From: Polyangiaceae bacterium
GTDB lineage: Bacteria > Myxococcota_A > Polyangia > Polyangiales > Polyangiaceae
Assembly (NCBI GenBank): GCA_019637295.1
Contig: JAHBVX010000002.1
Location: 682,001-746,000, forward strand
DNA length: 64,000 nucleotides
Direction: 5' to 3'
Made by a program: the position numbers and the translations under genes. The notes beneath the pieces were generated by a model, which saw only the letters and a list, made by a program, of their open reading frames with translations, ran no database searches and was not told where the DNA came from. How positions within the stretch are numbered: position 1 is the first letter of the stretch; the number at the start of each line of letters is the position of its first letter. Positions 34,727-43,925 of the stretch are shown one piece after another.

Positions 34727-34750
34727 CCGTCGTCCGGGGTCTCGGAGCCG

Positions 34751-35887
34751 CTAGGGTCGGACGGTGACTGACATCGTGAATGACGGGCTCGCGAAGCGCT
34801 CGACCCGCGCTTTGGACAAGGCGCTGCGGATGCAGCCCTCGGCGCCGGTGCCCGCGGCCGGGCCGGCGACGGCGACGGCGGTCACGCGACCGTCCGAGCC
34901 GAAGGTCAACGTGGCGCGTGAGGGCTCGCTGTGCCCGGCGACGCAGGCCCGGGCGCTGCCGAGGACGGCGCTGATGGCGGCGTTGGCAGCGCCGATGGAC
35001 GGCTTGTGCGGCACGTCCGTCGGCTGCGCCGCCGGCTTCAGGTTCTTCTCGTCTGGATCCGCCGTGACCTTGGGCGCGGGGGCGGGCGCCGTCGCTGGCG
35101 GCTCGGGCTCCGCGGTCGGCGCGGGTTCGGCGAGCGCGACCGACTGCGCCGGCGCGCCGGGCCGTGTCTTGCCGTGCGCCTGCGCTCGCGCTCCTGCGGC
35201 GCCGGCTGTCGGTCCGGCGCCGAGCTGCTCGGGGGTGAGGACCTCAGGATCACTTGGCGCGGGCGGGGGCTGCTCGGGTGCCGACGGGGGTGGCGCGTCG
35301 GCGGCGGCGATCGGAGACGCGGGCGCCTCGGCCACGGGCGCGGGCTGGCGCAGCTGGGCGCCGAGCACGATCGCAAGGGCGATCAGCAGACCGCCGAGCC
35401 CGAGCCCTGCGCCAACCCACGGCGCGACGCTCCGGCGACGCTCCGGCGCAGGCGCGACGTGGACGGTGGGCGACGATGCGACGGACGCGACCGGTGGAGG
35501 CGTCGACGCCTGCACGGCGATGCGCGCTGCGGCGTGGCGCACCGAGTCCGCGATGACCGGTTGGCTCGCGCGCTGAGTCGAGGCGACCGAGAGGGCATCG
35601 CGCGCCAGGTCCTCCTCGGGCTGCTCGGCCATGGCCCGCAGGCTCTCGCGTGCGAGCTCGGCCAGGCTCCGGGGCGGCGGCCGCGTCGACGCGTCGGCGC
35701 TCGGCTCGTCCCCGCTCGGGGGCAACGGGGCCGCGAGCAGCGCGAGGTCATCGCCGCCCTGCTGCGCCTCCGCGACGCGCGCCTCGATCCGCACGGCGAG
35801 CGCTTCCCACTCGTCCTCCGTCTTGGACGCGACGGGTAGCGCCTGCAGCAGCGCGGACAGCTCGGGATCCGAGTCCTTGCGGGTCAT
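34751..35887 (-). CDS. Probable anti-sigma factor with AgmX-like periplasmic domain
   Basis: This 378-residue protein starts at an ATG that overlaps the stop of the ECF sigma gene (ATGA). Residues 1-150 are charged and helical, which would place a sigma-binding part in the cytoplasm. One membrane segment lies at about 156-178. A Pro/Ala-rich periplasmic linker leads to a final domain of 80 residues with two cysteines (ARACVAG and GCIRSALSK) that resembles AgmX/PglI C-terminal domains. There is no zinc motif (HxxxCxxC). The genetic coupling to the sigma factor and single-pass topology support a membrane anti-sigma role; this is inference. Confidence 0.7.
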   Translation of the reverse strand: MTRKDSDPELSALLQALPVASKTEDEWEALAVRIEARVAEAQQGGDDLALLAAPLPPSGDEPSADASTRPPPRSLAELARESLRAMAEQPEEDLARDALSVASTQRASQPVIADSVRHAAARIAVQASTPPPVASVASSPTVHVAPAPERRRSVAPWVGAGLGLGGLLIALAIVLGAQLRQPAPVAEAPASPIAAADAPPPSAPEQPPPAPSDPEVLTPEQLGAGPTAGAAGARAQAHGKTRPGAPAQSVALAEPAPTAEPEPPATAPAPAPKVTADPDEKNLKPAAQPTDVPHKPSIGAANAAISAVLGSARACVAGHSEPSRATLTFGSDGRVTAVAVAGPAAGTGAEGCIRSALSKARVERFASPSFTMSVTVRP

Positions 35888-36477
35888 GGGTCGTTACCTC
35901 CCTCCGAGCCGTGACCGTGCTCGTTCAGGTGCAGGCGCAGCTTGCGCCGCGCCTCGTGCACACGCCAGGCGATGGTGCCCTCGGGGCAGCCGAGGATCTC
36001 CGCCGCCTGTCCGTGGGAGAGACCCTCGACAGCGACCAAGATCAACGTGGTGCGCAGCGTCTCGCTCAGCGAGTCGATGCCGTCGAGCAACGCTGCCGCG
36101 AGCTGTCGGTCCGACGCGGAACCGGCCGGGTCTCCGGAGGTCGCGTTGCGATCGACGAGCTGACCTTCGATCCGAGGGTCGTCGGCCGCTGGGCCTGCTC
36201 GTCGCGACTTGCGCGAGCGGATGGCGTTCAAGGAAAGATTCACGGCGATTCGGTAGATCCAAGTGAACGGCTCACTGCGACCGTCGAAGCGAGCCAGCGC
36301 GCCGTAGGCGCGCACGAAGGTGTCCTGAGTGACGTCTTCCGCCTCGGCGGGGTCTTTGAGCATGTGGACCGCAAGGCGAAAGATGCGCTTCTGGTGGCGT
36401 CGCACCAGTACACCGAAGGCCTCCGCGTCCCCCTGTCGGGCCGCTTCGAACAGCTCGCGATCGGTCTTTTGGGGCAT
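35884..36477 (-). CDS. ECF sigma factor, RpoE-like
   Basis: This 197-residue protein has sigma region 2 (about 15-85, with DVTQDTFVRAYGAL and WIYRIAVNLSLNAIR) and region 4 (about 130-185, with LSHGQAAEILGCPEGTIAWRVHEARRKL). A low-complexity linker of about 35 residues joins them. The sequence lacks regions 1 and 3, the defining feature of ECF sigmas, which direct polymerase to stress or envelope promoters. It is coupled to a membrane protein that probably holds it inactive. The 12-base palindrome at 36568 is 91 bases upstream. Confidence 0.93.
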   Translation of the reverse strand: MPQKTDRELFEAARQGDAEAFGVLVRRHQKRIFRLAVHMLKDPAEAEDVTQDTFVRAYGALARFDGRSEPFTWIYRIAVNLSLNAIRSRKSRRAGPAADDPRIEGQLVDRNATSGDPAGSASDRQLAAALLDGIDSLSETLRTTLILVAVEGLSHGQAAEILGCPEGTIAWRVHEARRKLRLHLNEHGHGSEGGNDP

Positions 36478-36567
36478 GCCCGAATCGCCGCGTGTCGGTC
36501 GACCCAGCGGTCTGCCGTCAGCGGCGCGTGGTCACGGTAGCTCAACACTGCCGTCTTGGACAATCGA

Positions 36568-36579
36568 GCGACCGGTCGC
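36568..36579. promoter_or_regulatory. Palindrome between ECF sigma and MacA-like genes
   Basis: GCGACCGGTCGC is a perfect 12-base palindrome about 91 bases upstream of the sigma gene and 98 bases upstream of the MacA-like gene, in their 199-base divergent region. It could be an operator for either transcript. Given high GC, a palindrome of this length is moderately likely by chance. No binding protein is proposed. Confidence 0.3.
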
Positions 36580-36676
36580 CTTGGATTTCCGTAAGGTCCC
36601 GATCCCACGCGACTTTGTGACGGCTGCTGGGCGGATCGACCAGGCCCCCCGGCCGCGGTAGGCTCTGCGGCTCCCC

Positions 36677-37969
36677 ATGGCTGAAATCACACCGACGGGC
36701 GCGTCTGGTCTGGCCGCCGACGCCGCTGCCGACCTGTCCCGCGAGCTCGCGCGCCACCAGGGCCGGCGCTGGCTGCGGCGGGTCGTCTGGCTGGGGCTGC
36801 TCGTCGGGGTGGTCGCGGCGCTCTGGTTCTGGCGCAGGAGCGCCGCACCTCCGCCGGAGCCGCGCTTCAGCGTCGAGAAGACCGAACGGCGGGACGTGCT
36901 CGAGCAGGTCCAGTCCACCGGGACGGTCAAGCCGCTGACCGAAGTCCAGGTAGGAGCGCAGGTCTCCGGTCGGGTCGTGAAGGTGGGTGTGGACTTCAAC
37001 TCCGTCGTCAAGAAGGGGGACCTGCTGGCCGAGATCGATCCCAGCCTGTTCGGGGCACAGGTGAGCCAGACCAGCGCTCAGCTCAAAGCGGCACGCGCGA
37101 GCGAACAACGCGCGCGCGCACGGCTCGCCACGTCCAAGACGGCACTGGATCGACTCGAGCGGTTGGCGAAGGAAGGAATCGCCTCGCCAGCGGACGTCGA
37201 TCAGGCTCGGGGTGAGCGCGACGTCGCCGAGGCGGACCTGCTCTCCGCGCAAGCTCAGATCGGGCAGTTCAACGCTCAGCTGAGCAGCGCGCGAACCACG
37301 CTCGCCTATGCGCGCATCTACTCACCCATCGATGGCGTGGTGATCGATCGTCAGATCGAGCCCGGGCAAACGGTGGCGGCCAGCTTCGCCGCGCCGGTGA
37401 TGTTCGTGATCGCCAAGGACCTGTCCGAGATGCAGGTCATGGCCGAGATCGACGAGGCGGACGTGGGCAAGCTCGCCGAAGCCATGAAGGCCGAGGTCGT
37501 GGTCGACGCCTTCCCGGGCGAGTCGTTTGGCGGCAAGGTGACGCAGATCCGCTACGCGCCGAACAACGTACAAGGCGTCGTCACCTACTCCGCCGTGATC
37601 GAGGTGAAGAATCCAGAGCTGAAGCTGCGGCCGGGGATGACGGCGACGGTGACGGTGACCACCCGGGAGGCCCGCGGCGTGCTGGCGGTCCGGAACGCCG
37701 CGCTGCGCTTCCGTCCCCTGCCGGAGCGGGACGACCAGGGCAAACCGAAGCCTTCGCCGCCGCCGCCGCCCGTCAAGCACGGCCAAGGTCGACTCTACGT
37801 CGTCACCGGCGGTGAGCGCGGGCAAGAGACCGCTGAGCCGCGGGTAGTCGCGGTGGGGTTCTCCGACGGCGTGTGGACCGTGCTCACCGGCAGCGACCTG
37901 AGTGAGGGCGCGGAGGTCGTGACGGAGCAGCGCGAATCCAAGACCACGAAGCGCTTCGGGCTGTTCTGA
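36677..37969 (+). CDS. macA: MacA-like periplasmic adaptor of a tripartite ABC exporter
   Basis: This 430-residue protein has an N-terminal membrane anchor (about 33-52), the lipoyl-like halves EVQVGAQVSGRVVKVGVDF and AYARIYSPIDGVVIDRQIEPG (read in parts), an intervening alpha-helical hairpin (about 120-205) and a beta-barrel domain. The region beyond 340 contains a Pro-rich insert (PKPSPPPPPVK). It bridges inner-membrane ABC permeases to an outer-membrane channel. The ATPase gene follows after 4 bases. The MacAB family exports macrolides, peptides or lipoproteins, but the substrate here is unknown. No TolC-like gene is present in the operon. Confidence 0.88.
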   Translation: MAEITPTGASGLAADAAADLSRELARHQGRRWLRRVVWLGLLVGVVAALWFWRRSAAPPPEPRFSVEKTERRDVLEQVQSTGTVKPLTEVQVGAQVSGRVVKVGVDFNSVVKKGDLLAEIDPSLFGAQVSQTSAQLKAARASEQRARARLATSKTALDRLERLAKEGIASPADVDQARGERDVAEADLLSAQAQIGQFNAQLSSARTTLAYARIYSPIDGVVIDRQIEPGQTVAASFAAPVMFVIAKDLSEMQVMAEIDEADVGKLAEAMKAEVVVDAFPGESFGGKVTQIRYAPNNVQGVVTYSAVIEVKNPELKLRPGMTATVTVTTREARGVLAVRNAALRFRPLPERDDQGKPKPSPPPPPVKHGQGRLYVVTGGERGQETAEPRVVAVGFSDGVWTVLTGSDLSEGAEVVTEQRESKTTKRFGLF

Positions 37970-37973
37970 CGTC

Positions 37974-38708
37974 ATGGCCGAGCTCATCCGCCTGCGCGAC
38001 GTCAGCAAGGACTACGCCAGTGGTCCCGAGATAGTACGCGCGCTCCGCAACGTGGATCTCGACGTCGGAGCGGGGGAGCTCGTAGCGGTGGTCGGCGCCA
38101 GCGGTTCGGGCAAGAGCACGCTGATGAACATCTTGGGCTGTCTGGATCGACCGACCTCGGGCAGCTACCACCTCGCGGAGGTGGACGTCACTCGCCGCGC
38201 TGCCGATGAGCGGGCGCTGGTTCGAAACCGGATGATCGGGTTCGTGTTCCAGGGCTTCAACCTGCTCGCTCGCACCACGGCGCTCGACAACGTGGAGCTG
38301 CCCCTCGTCTACCGCGGCGTGGGGCGGAGTGAGCGGAAGCGGCGCGCGGCGCGAGCCCTCGAGGCCGTGGGGCTCTCGGATCGCGTGCTCCATACGCCAG
38401 CGCAGCTCTCTGGCGGACAGCAGCAGCGCGTCGCCATCGCGAGAGCGCTGGTCACGAGCCCCCCGCTGCTGCTCGCGGACGAGCCGACCGGGAATCTCGA
38501 CACCAAGACCAGCTACGACGTTCTGGCGGTGCTGCAGTCCCTGGCGCGCGAGCACGGCATCACCGTGTTGATCGTGACCCATGAGCCCGAGATCGCTGCC
38601 TGCACCGAGCGCATCATCACCGTGCGCGACGGTCGCATCGAGCGGGACGAGCGGGTGGACAGTCCTCGGGACGCGCGGCAACTCGCGCTCGAGCTGGGGG
38701 CGTCATGA
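37974..38708 (+). CDS. ABC transporter ATPase, MacB/LolD type
   Basis: This 244-residue ATPase contains Walker [10 protein letters not shown] at 40-48, the Q-loop in FVFQGFNLL, the signature LSGGQQQR, Walker [13 protein letters not shown], and the switch His in VTHEPE. All catalytic motifs are complete. The protein belongs to the LolD/MacB ATPases that drive mechanotransmission exporters rather than transport through a pore. It is separate from its permease, whereas MacB usually has ATPase and permease fused. The stop overlaps the next start (ATGA). Confidence 0.94.
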   Translation: MAELIRLRDVSKDYASGPEIVRALRNVDLDVGAGELVAVVGASGSGKSTLMNILGCLDRPTSGSYHLAEVDVTRRAADERALVRNRMIGFVFQGFNLLARTTALDNVELPLVYRGVGRSERKRRAARALEAVGLSDRVLHTPAQLSGGQQQRVAIARALVTSPPLLLADEPTGNLDTKTSYDVLAVLQSLAREHGITVLIVTHEPEIAACTERIITVRDGRIERDERVDSPRDARQLALELGAS

Positions 38709-39928
38709 GGCGGGCAGGCGCAACCGTCGTGATGGCCATGCGCTCGCTGCTGAGCGCAGGTGGCCGCAGCGCGCTGACGAGCTTGGGCATCCTGATCGGG
38801 ATCGCGGCGGTGGTGGTGGTCACCGCGCTCGGCACCGGCGCGCGCCAGAACGTGGCCGACCAGATCCAGAGCCTGGGACAGAACCTGATCTTCGTGTTCT
38901 ACCAGCCCGTTGCCAAGAGCGGCGCTCGCGGAGTGCGGGGCGGTGGTGGCGGGCTGAGCGACCGGGACGCGCGCGCCATCGCGCGGGAGGCTCCCGCCGT
39001 GGAGGAGTCCAGCGTGTACTCCGACGTTCGGACCCAGGTCGTGAGCGAGGTGGGCAACGCGCGCGTGCAGATCGTGGGCGCGGACGTGAACTACTTTCGG
39101 GTGCGCGGGTTTCGGGTCGCGCAGGGCCGGGAGTTCACCGAGAGCGAACAGCAGACAAAGGCCAAGGTCGCGCTGATCGGGCAGACCGCCATCGACAAGT
39201 TGTTCCCCGGCCTCGATCCGGTGGGCCGCTACCTGCGCATCGGCAAGCACCCGTATCGCGTGATCGGCACGCTCCAGCCGAAGGGGCAGTCGCCGTTCGA
39301 GGACCAGGACGACCGCATCATCATGCCCATCGGCTCCTGGCGCGCGCGAGTGGCGCCGACCCGCGGCGATCGGGTCCAACTCGTGCTGGTCACGGCCAAG
39401 AGCGCGCACCAGATCCCGGCTGCGACCCGTCAAATCGACGCGATACTGCGCCAGCGTCGCGGCTTCGTGGAGGGCGAGGAGCCCGACTTTCGCATCCGGA
39501 CGCAAGACGAGTTCCAGCGGAGTCAGGACGCGATCTTCGGGATACTGACCGCGCTGCTCATCGGCGTGGCGACGATCTCTCTGTTCGTCGGTGGCGTGGG
39601 CGTGATGAACATCATGCTCGTGAGCGTCACCGAGCGCACCCGCGAGATCGGCATTCGGATGGCCATCGGGGCGCGACCCGCGGACATCCAGCTGCAGTTC
39701 CTGGTGGAGGCCGTCACCATCACGCTGTTCGGCGGCGTGATGGGTACCGCGCTCGCGGTCGGCGTCATCGAGTTGCTCAAGGCCCAGCTTGGCTGGTCCA
39801 TGGCGCTCAGCCCCAGCGCGGTGGGCGTGGCGCTCGTGACCAGCCTCGTCGTGGGCGTGACCTTCGGCTTCTGGCCCGCGCGTCGCGCGGCGACCCTCGA
39901 CCCCATCGAGGCGCTGCGACATGAGTAG
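38705..39928 (+). CDS. MacB-type ABC permease, first copy
   Basis: This 407-residue FtsX/MacB permease has one N-terminal membrane segment (about 23-45) followed by a large periplasmic domain and three C-terminal segments beginning near 275. VGGVGVMNIMLVSVTERTREIGIRMAIGA (in parts VGGVGVMNIMLV and TREIGIRMAIGA) is the signature coupling helix. The end is DPIEALRHE, a typical FtsX C-terminus. Its start overlaps the ATPase stop (ATGA) and it overlaps the second permease by 8 bases. With one ATPase and two different permeases, a heterodimeric exporter is likely. Confidence 0.9.
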   Translation: MRRAGATVVMAMRSLLSAGGRSALTSLGILIGIAAVVVVTALGTGARQNVADQIQSLGQNLIFVFYQPVAKSGARGVRGGGGGLSDRDARAIAREAPAVEESSVYSDVRTQVVSEVGNARVQIVGADVNYFRVRGFRVAQGREFTESEQQTKAKVALIGQTAIDKLFPGLDPVGRYLRIGKHPYRVIGTLQPKGQSPFEDQDDRIIMPIGSWRARVAPTRGDRVQLVLVTAKSAHQIPAATRQIDAILRQRRGFVEGEEPDFRIRTQDEFQRSQDAIFGILTALLIGVATISLFVGGVGVMNIMLVSVTERTREIGIRMAIGARPADIQLQFLVEAVTITLFGGVMGTALAVGVIELLKAQLGWSMALSPSAVGVALVTSLVVGVTFGFWPARRAATLDPIEALRHE

Positions 39929-41192
39929 CGTGCTTCGCGAGCGGCTGGCGGAGTCCCTTCGCGGCCCCGCCCGGCTGCTCTGGACCCCGTTCTGGATAGC
40001 TCTCGGCGCCCTGCGCCGAAACTCGCTGCGTGCTGCGCTCACGGCGTTCGGTATCTTGATCGGGGTCGCAGCGGTCACCATCGTGGTCGCGCTCGGGGAG
40101 GGCGCCAGCGCCGCGGTTGCCGGACGGATCGACACTCTGGGTGACAACGCGCTCACGGTGATCCCGCAGGAGACCGCGCGCAGCGGGGTACGCGACGAGA
40201 CCAGCCTTCCGCTGCTCACGGAGCAGGACGCCGAGGCCCTGGTGCGCGACGCCGGCGGTGTCGTGCGCGCGGCCCCGCTGATCCAGGGGGCGACCCAGCT
40301 GGCGTGGCGCGAGCGCAACCGCCCGACCCCACTGCTCGGCTCGACCCGGGACTTCTTCACCATCGGCGCCTGGAAGCTCGAGTCCGGCGCGCTGTGGCCC
40401 GCCTCGGCGGAGACGCTGGGCGACAAGGTGTGCGTCATCGGGCAGACCGTGCGCCTCGAGCTGTTCGGTGGCGAAGACCCGGTGGGCCAGGTCGTGCGCA
40501 TCGGGCGCCACCCGTTTCGCGTCATCGGCGTGCTCGGGGGCAAGGGGCAGGGGCTGTTCGGCAACGACCAGGACGATCTGGTCGTGATGCCGCTCAGCAC
40601 CATGCGGGCGAAGGTGGCCCCGAGCCGCCCCGGCGCGGTGCATCGCATCATGCTGCAGGCGGCGCCGGGCTCCGCCATCGATGGCGTGCAGCGGGAGGTG
40701 ACGTCCATCCTGCGCCAGCGTCACCGCCTGGCCGAGGGTGTGGAGAACGACTTTCGCATTCGGACCCAGGACGAGTTCCGTCAGACCCAAGAACGCATCC
40801 TGGGAGTGCTGCGCGCGCTCTTGTTGTCCATCGCGGCCATCAGCTTGGTGGTCGGCGGCATCGGCGTGATGAACATCATGCTGGTGAGCGTCGCCGAGCG
40901 GACGCGTGAGATCGGCATCCGCATGGCCATCGGCGCGCGCGAGAGCGACATTCGCGTGCAGTTTCTGTTCGAGGCAGTCCTGCTCAGCGTGCTCGGCGGG
41001 ATCGGCGGTGCGCTGTTGGCCGTGGTTGCCGTGCGCGCTCTCGCTCGCGCGCTGCAGTGGCCCATGGGCGTGAGCCCAACCGCTCTCGGCATCGCCCTGC
41101 TCACGAGCAGCGTCGTCGGGGTGGTGTTCGGGCTCTTGCCCGCGCACCGCGCGGCGCGGCTCGACCCAATCTTCGCGCTGCGCCGCGAGTGA
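39921..41192 (+). CDS. MacB-type ABC permease, second copy
   Basis: This 423-residue permease is a paralogue of the preceding one: it has the same ordering of one N-terminal segment, a periplasmic domain and three C-terminal segments, and shares GRHPFRVIGVL, FRIRTQDEFRQ and VGGIGVMNIMLVSVAERTRE (read in parts). It starts with about 25 extra residues. Overlap of 8 bases with the first permease shows translational coupling. Together with the MacA-like adaptor and the ATPase it forms a four-gene export operon. The gene ends convergently, 9 bases from the S1-domain gene. Confidence 0.9.
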   Translation: MSSVLRERLAESLRGPARLLWTPFWIALGALRRNSLRAALTAFGILIGVAAVTIVVALGEGASAAVAGRIDTLGDNALTVIPQETARSGVRDETSLPLLTEQDAEALVRDAGGVVRAAPLIQGATQLAWRERNRPTPLLGSTRDFFTIGAWKLESGALWPASAETLGDKVCVIGQTVRLELFGGEDPVGQVVRIGRHPFRVIGVLGGKGQGLFGNDQDDLVVMPLSTMRAKVAPSRPGAVHRIMLQAAPGSAIDGVQREVTSILRQRHRLAEGVENDFRIRTQDEFRQTQERILGVLRALLLSIAAISLVVGGIGVMNIMLVSVAERTREIGIRMAIGARESDIRVQFLFEAVLLSVLGGIGGALLAVVAVRALARALQWPMGVSPTALGIALLTSSVVGVVFGLLPAHRAARLDPIFALRRE

Positions 41193-41201
41193 AGGGCTCC
41201 C

Positions 41202-42890
41202 TCAGCCGTCCTTCGAGCTCTGCAGCTTCTTCGCCAGCAGATCGCCGAGCGTGCCGAAGCCACCCTCTGCGGCCAGCTGCTTGCGATACTCGCGGTGCGC
41301 GCGCTTCTCCTCGTCGTCCTTGAGCGCCCGGATGCTGAGCTTGGGCTCGCCGCGGCGCGGATCCACGTCGAGCACCAGGGTGTCGAGCAGGGTGCCGACC
41401 TTGAAGGTCTTGCGTAGGTCCGTGCCGCGCTGGGTGCCCGTCTGTCCCGCCGGAATGAAGCCCCGCGCTCCGCGGCCGGTCACGCCCAGCACGCGGACGA
41501 CCAGCCCTGCCGGCTCGGCCTTGACGACCTCGACCTTCACGTTGGCGTTCCTCGCCACGCGCTGGGGTGCTTCGGCCTCGCGCTCAGGGGAGGGGGCGAG
41601 GTGCAGCGCGATACGCTTGGTGCGCGTGTCGAAGTGATGGACGACGACGTCCACGTCCTGACCCAGGGTCAGCACCTTGTCTGGATGCTCCACCCGGTTG
41701 AAGGCGAGGTCTGCTACATGCAGCAGGCCGTCGACGCCGTCCTCCAGAGTGATGAACGCGCCGAACTCCTCCAGCTTGGCCACCTTGCCTTGGTGGCGTG
41801 AGCCCGTCTTGTACTTCTCCTTGGCCTCACCCCAAGGGTCCTCGAGCAGCGCCTTGCGGCTCAGCCAGATCTTGCCCTTGTCGTCTATCTTGGTGATCTG
41901 GACTTCGACCTCGTCGCCGTGGGCGAGCAAGTCCGCGATGCGTGCGCGAGCGTCGTGGCTCACCTCCGAGGCGTGCACGAGGCCTTCGAGGTTCTCCGCC
42001 TCCGGCAGGGCGACGAACGCGCCCCACTCCACGACGGTGCGCACCACGCCCTTCATGACTTGCCCTTCGGTGAGCAGTGTCAGCGCGTGCTTGCGGCGTT
42101 CATGCGCCTCCGCTTCCAGCATCGGGCGGCGGGTGACGACCACGTCGCGGCCCTGGCCCTCGTACTGCACGACCTTGAAATCGAGCCGCTGGCCGAGCAG
42201 CGCCAGGAAGTTCGCCTGGGAAGGGTGCAGGTCCATCCCCGAGGCGGGCGCGAACGCGCGCAACCCCTCGATGTCCACCTCCACGCCGCCCTTGATCACG
42301 CCGGTGATCAAGCCGCTGACGAGCGCCCCGCTCTTGGCGGCCTCCTCCACCTTGGGCTTCGACTCTTCCTCGCGCAATGGCTTGCGGGTGAGCACCACCA
42401 GGCCCCCTCGCGCGCCGTCGTTGTGGACGCGGGCGACCAGCCGGTCCCCGACGCTCGGCACCAAGTCGTCCGCCTCCATCTCGGTCCGGTCGAAGATCGC
42501 CAGCGCCTTGCCGCCGAGGTCGATCATGATCGCGGTGTCGAGCACCGCGGTGACCTTGCCGAAGACCTCCTCGCCGACGTGGAAGGGGACCCGATCCGTT
42601 GCGGGGCGAGGTGCACCCGTCTCGCCGGGCTTCTTCTTACGTCGGCGCTTCTTCTTCTTGGCAGACCGGTCTGCTGCGCCGGCGCTCGCGCCCCGCGGGG
42701 CCGCGGTCTCCGCCTCGGCGTCGGCGGACTCCCCAGTCGCGTCGGCCGCCTCGGTCGTCGCGGGCAGACTGGCCTCGGCGGTCGGCTCTGCCGCGTCCGC
42801 TGAGGCGGTCTCGACGGGCGCGTCCGGCTGAGCTCCGGGGAGGGGCTCGGGTTGGTCGGGCGAATCGGATCCGTGTTGCTCGGAGGTCAT
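41202..42890 (-). CDS. Five-domain S1 RNA-binding protein
   Basis: The ATG at 42890 gives 562 residues; the longer in-frame extension is Arg-rich noise. The first 75 residues are acidic and rich in Ala, Glu and Thr. A basic stretch KKKKRRRKKKPG follows at about 76-87. Five S1/OB-type domains can be traced, starting near 105, 190, 280, 365 and 450 (GKVTAVLDTAIMIDLGGK, VSGLITGVIKGGVEV, GVVRTVVEWGAFVAL, GKVAKLEEFGAFITL, VKVEVVKAEPAGLVV). It resembles ribosomal protein S1, which has six domains in E. coli. It probably binds mRNA in translation, as a short S1 or an auxiliary protein. Confidence 0.85.
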   Translation of the reverse strand: MTSEQHGSDSPDQPEPLPGAQPDAPVETASADAAEPTAEASLPATTEAADATGESADAEAETAAPRGASAGAADRSAKKKKRRRKKKPGETGAPRPATDRVPFHVGEEVFGKVTAVLDTAIMIDLGGKALAIFDRTEMEADDLVPSVGDRLVARVHNDGARGGLVVLTRKPLREEESKPKVEEAAKSGALVSGLITGVIKGGVEVDIEGLRAFAPASGMDLHPSQANFLALLGQRLDFKVVQYEGQGRDVVVTRRPMLEAEAHERRKHALTLLTEGQVMKGVVRTVVEWGAFVALPEAENLEGLVHASEVSHDARARIADLLAHGDEVEVQITKIDDKGKIWLSRKALLEDPWGEAKEKYKTGSRHQGKVAKLEEFGAFITLEDGVDGLLHVADLAFNRVEHPDKVLTLGQDVDVVVHHFDTRTKRIALHLAPSPEREAEAPQRVARNANVKVEVVKAEPAGLVVRVLGVTGRGARGFIPAGQTGTQRGTDLRKTFKVGTLLDTLVLDVDPRRGEPKLSIRALKDDEEKRAHREYRKQLAAEGGFGTLGDLLAKKLQSSKDG

Positions 42891-42991
42891 GTCGGCGCCG
42901 GGGGTTCGGGGAAGCGGCCCTATAGAGCGTCTGGCGCTCGAATGGAACCGTAGGCGGCGGCCGCCGGAATCGGGGCTAGGCCGCGGGCGGG

Positions 42992-43879
42992 TCAGCGAGC
43001 TATCGGTAGGTGCTTGTTCACGCCGCCAGACCTGTCGATGACGAGGCCCTCGGAGGTCTCGGCGTTGTGGCGGTCTAGCTCGACGACGAGGCGCTCGGCG
43101 AGGTCCACGAACGCCTTGGCGCTGCCGGAGCCCGGCGAGGCCTGCACGACCGGGGTCCCCGCGTCGCCCCACTGGCGCACGTCCGGGTGCAGCGGGATCT
43201 GGGCGAGCAACGGCGCGCCGGCGAACTCGGCGACCTTCTGCCCGCCGCCGCTGCCGAACAGCTCGTGCCGCTTGTCGCAGCCGTCACACAGGAAGTAGCT
43301 CTCGTTCTCGACCACTCCGGTGATGGGGATCCCGACCTTCTGACACATGCTGACGGACTTGTAGACGTCCTGCAGCGCGACCTCCTGCGGTGTGGTCACG
43401 ATCAGCGATCCGTTCGCGCGGACGCGTTGCGACAGCGTGAGCGCGATGTCCCCGGTCCCGGGTGGCAGGTCCAGGATCAGGAAGTCGAGGCCGCCCCAGT
43501 CCACGTCTTTCAAGAACTGCACCAGCGCCCCGTGCAACATCGGACCGCGCCACACGATGGCGCTCTTGGGATCATCCAGCAAAAAGCCGATGCTCATCAG
43601 CCGCAGGCCGAAGCGCTCCAGCGGCCGGATGCGCTTGCCGTCCGAGAGGGGCTGACCGGTGATCCCCAGCAACGTGGGTACGCTCGGGCCGTACATGTCG
43701 GCGTCCAACAGCCCGACGCGATAGCCGGCGCGGACGAGCGCGAGCGAGAGATTCGCGGCCACGGTGCTCTTTCCCACACCGCCTTTGCCGCTCATGATCA
43801 GCACGACGTTCTTCACGTCCGGGACCGGATCGTCCTCCGCGATGGTCCGGCTACTGATCGGCGTTCGCTGCTCCACCAT
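42992..43879 (-). CDS. mrp: Mrp/NBP35-type Fe-S carrier ATPase
   Basis: From the ATG at 43879 the protein has 295 residues. It has the deviant Walker A GKGGVGKST at 31-39, the switch region LLDADMYGPSVPTLLG, Walker B LILDLPPGTGD and the C-terminal CxxC motif LCDGCDKRH (Cys198, Cys201) used to carry an Fe-S cluster. Mrp (ApbC) proteins load clusters onto apo-enzymes in the cytoplasm. It lacks the N-terminal DUF59 domain seen in many homologues. It is downstream of a pseudokinase (46-base gap) and upstream of the S1 gene. This pairing has no known meaning. Confidence 0.93.
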   Translation of the reverse strand: MVEQRTPISSRTIAEDDPVPDVKNVVLIMSGKGGVGKSTVAANLSLALVRAGYRVGLLDADMYGPSVPTLLGITGQPLSDGKRIRPLERFGLRLMSIGFLLDDPKSAIVWRGPMLHGALVQFLKDVDWGGLDFLILDLPPGTGDIALTLSQRVRANGSLIVTTPQEVALQDVYKSVSMCQKVGIPITGVVENESYFLCDGCDKRHELFGSGGGQKVAEFAGAPLLAQIPLHPDVRQWGDAGTPVVQASPGSGSAKAFVDLAERLVVELDRHNAETSEGLVIDRSGGVNKHLPIAR

Positions 43880-43925
43880 GGGGCAAGGCCTAGGGCCGGC
43901 GCGCGGCTGCGTCAAAGCAGAGGTG

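Noticed and set aside
38513-40708. Minus-strand open frame of 731 codons
   Set aside because: It is antisense to the MacB-type permeases, which have clear motifs. Its own translation is low-complexity (Ser/Arg-rich, then His/Asp-rich).
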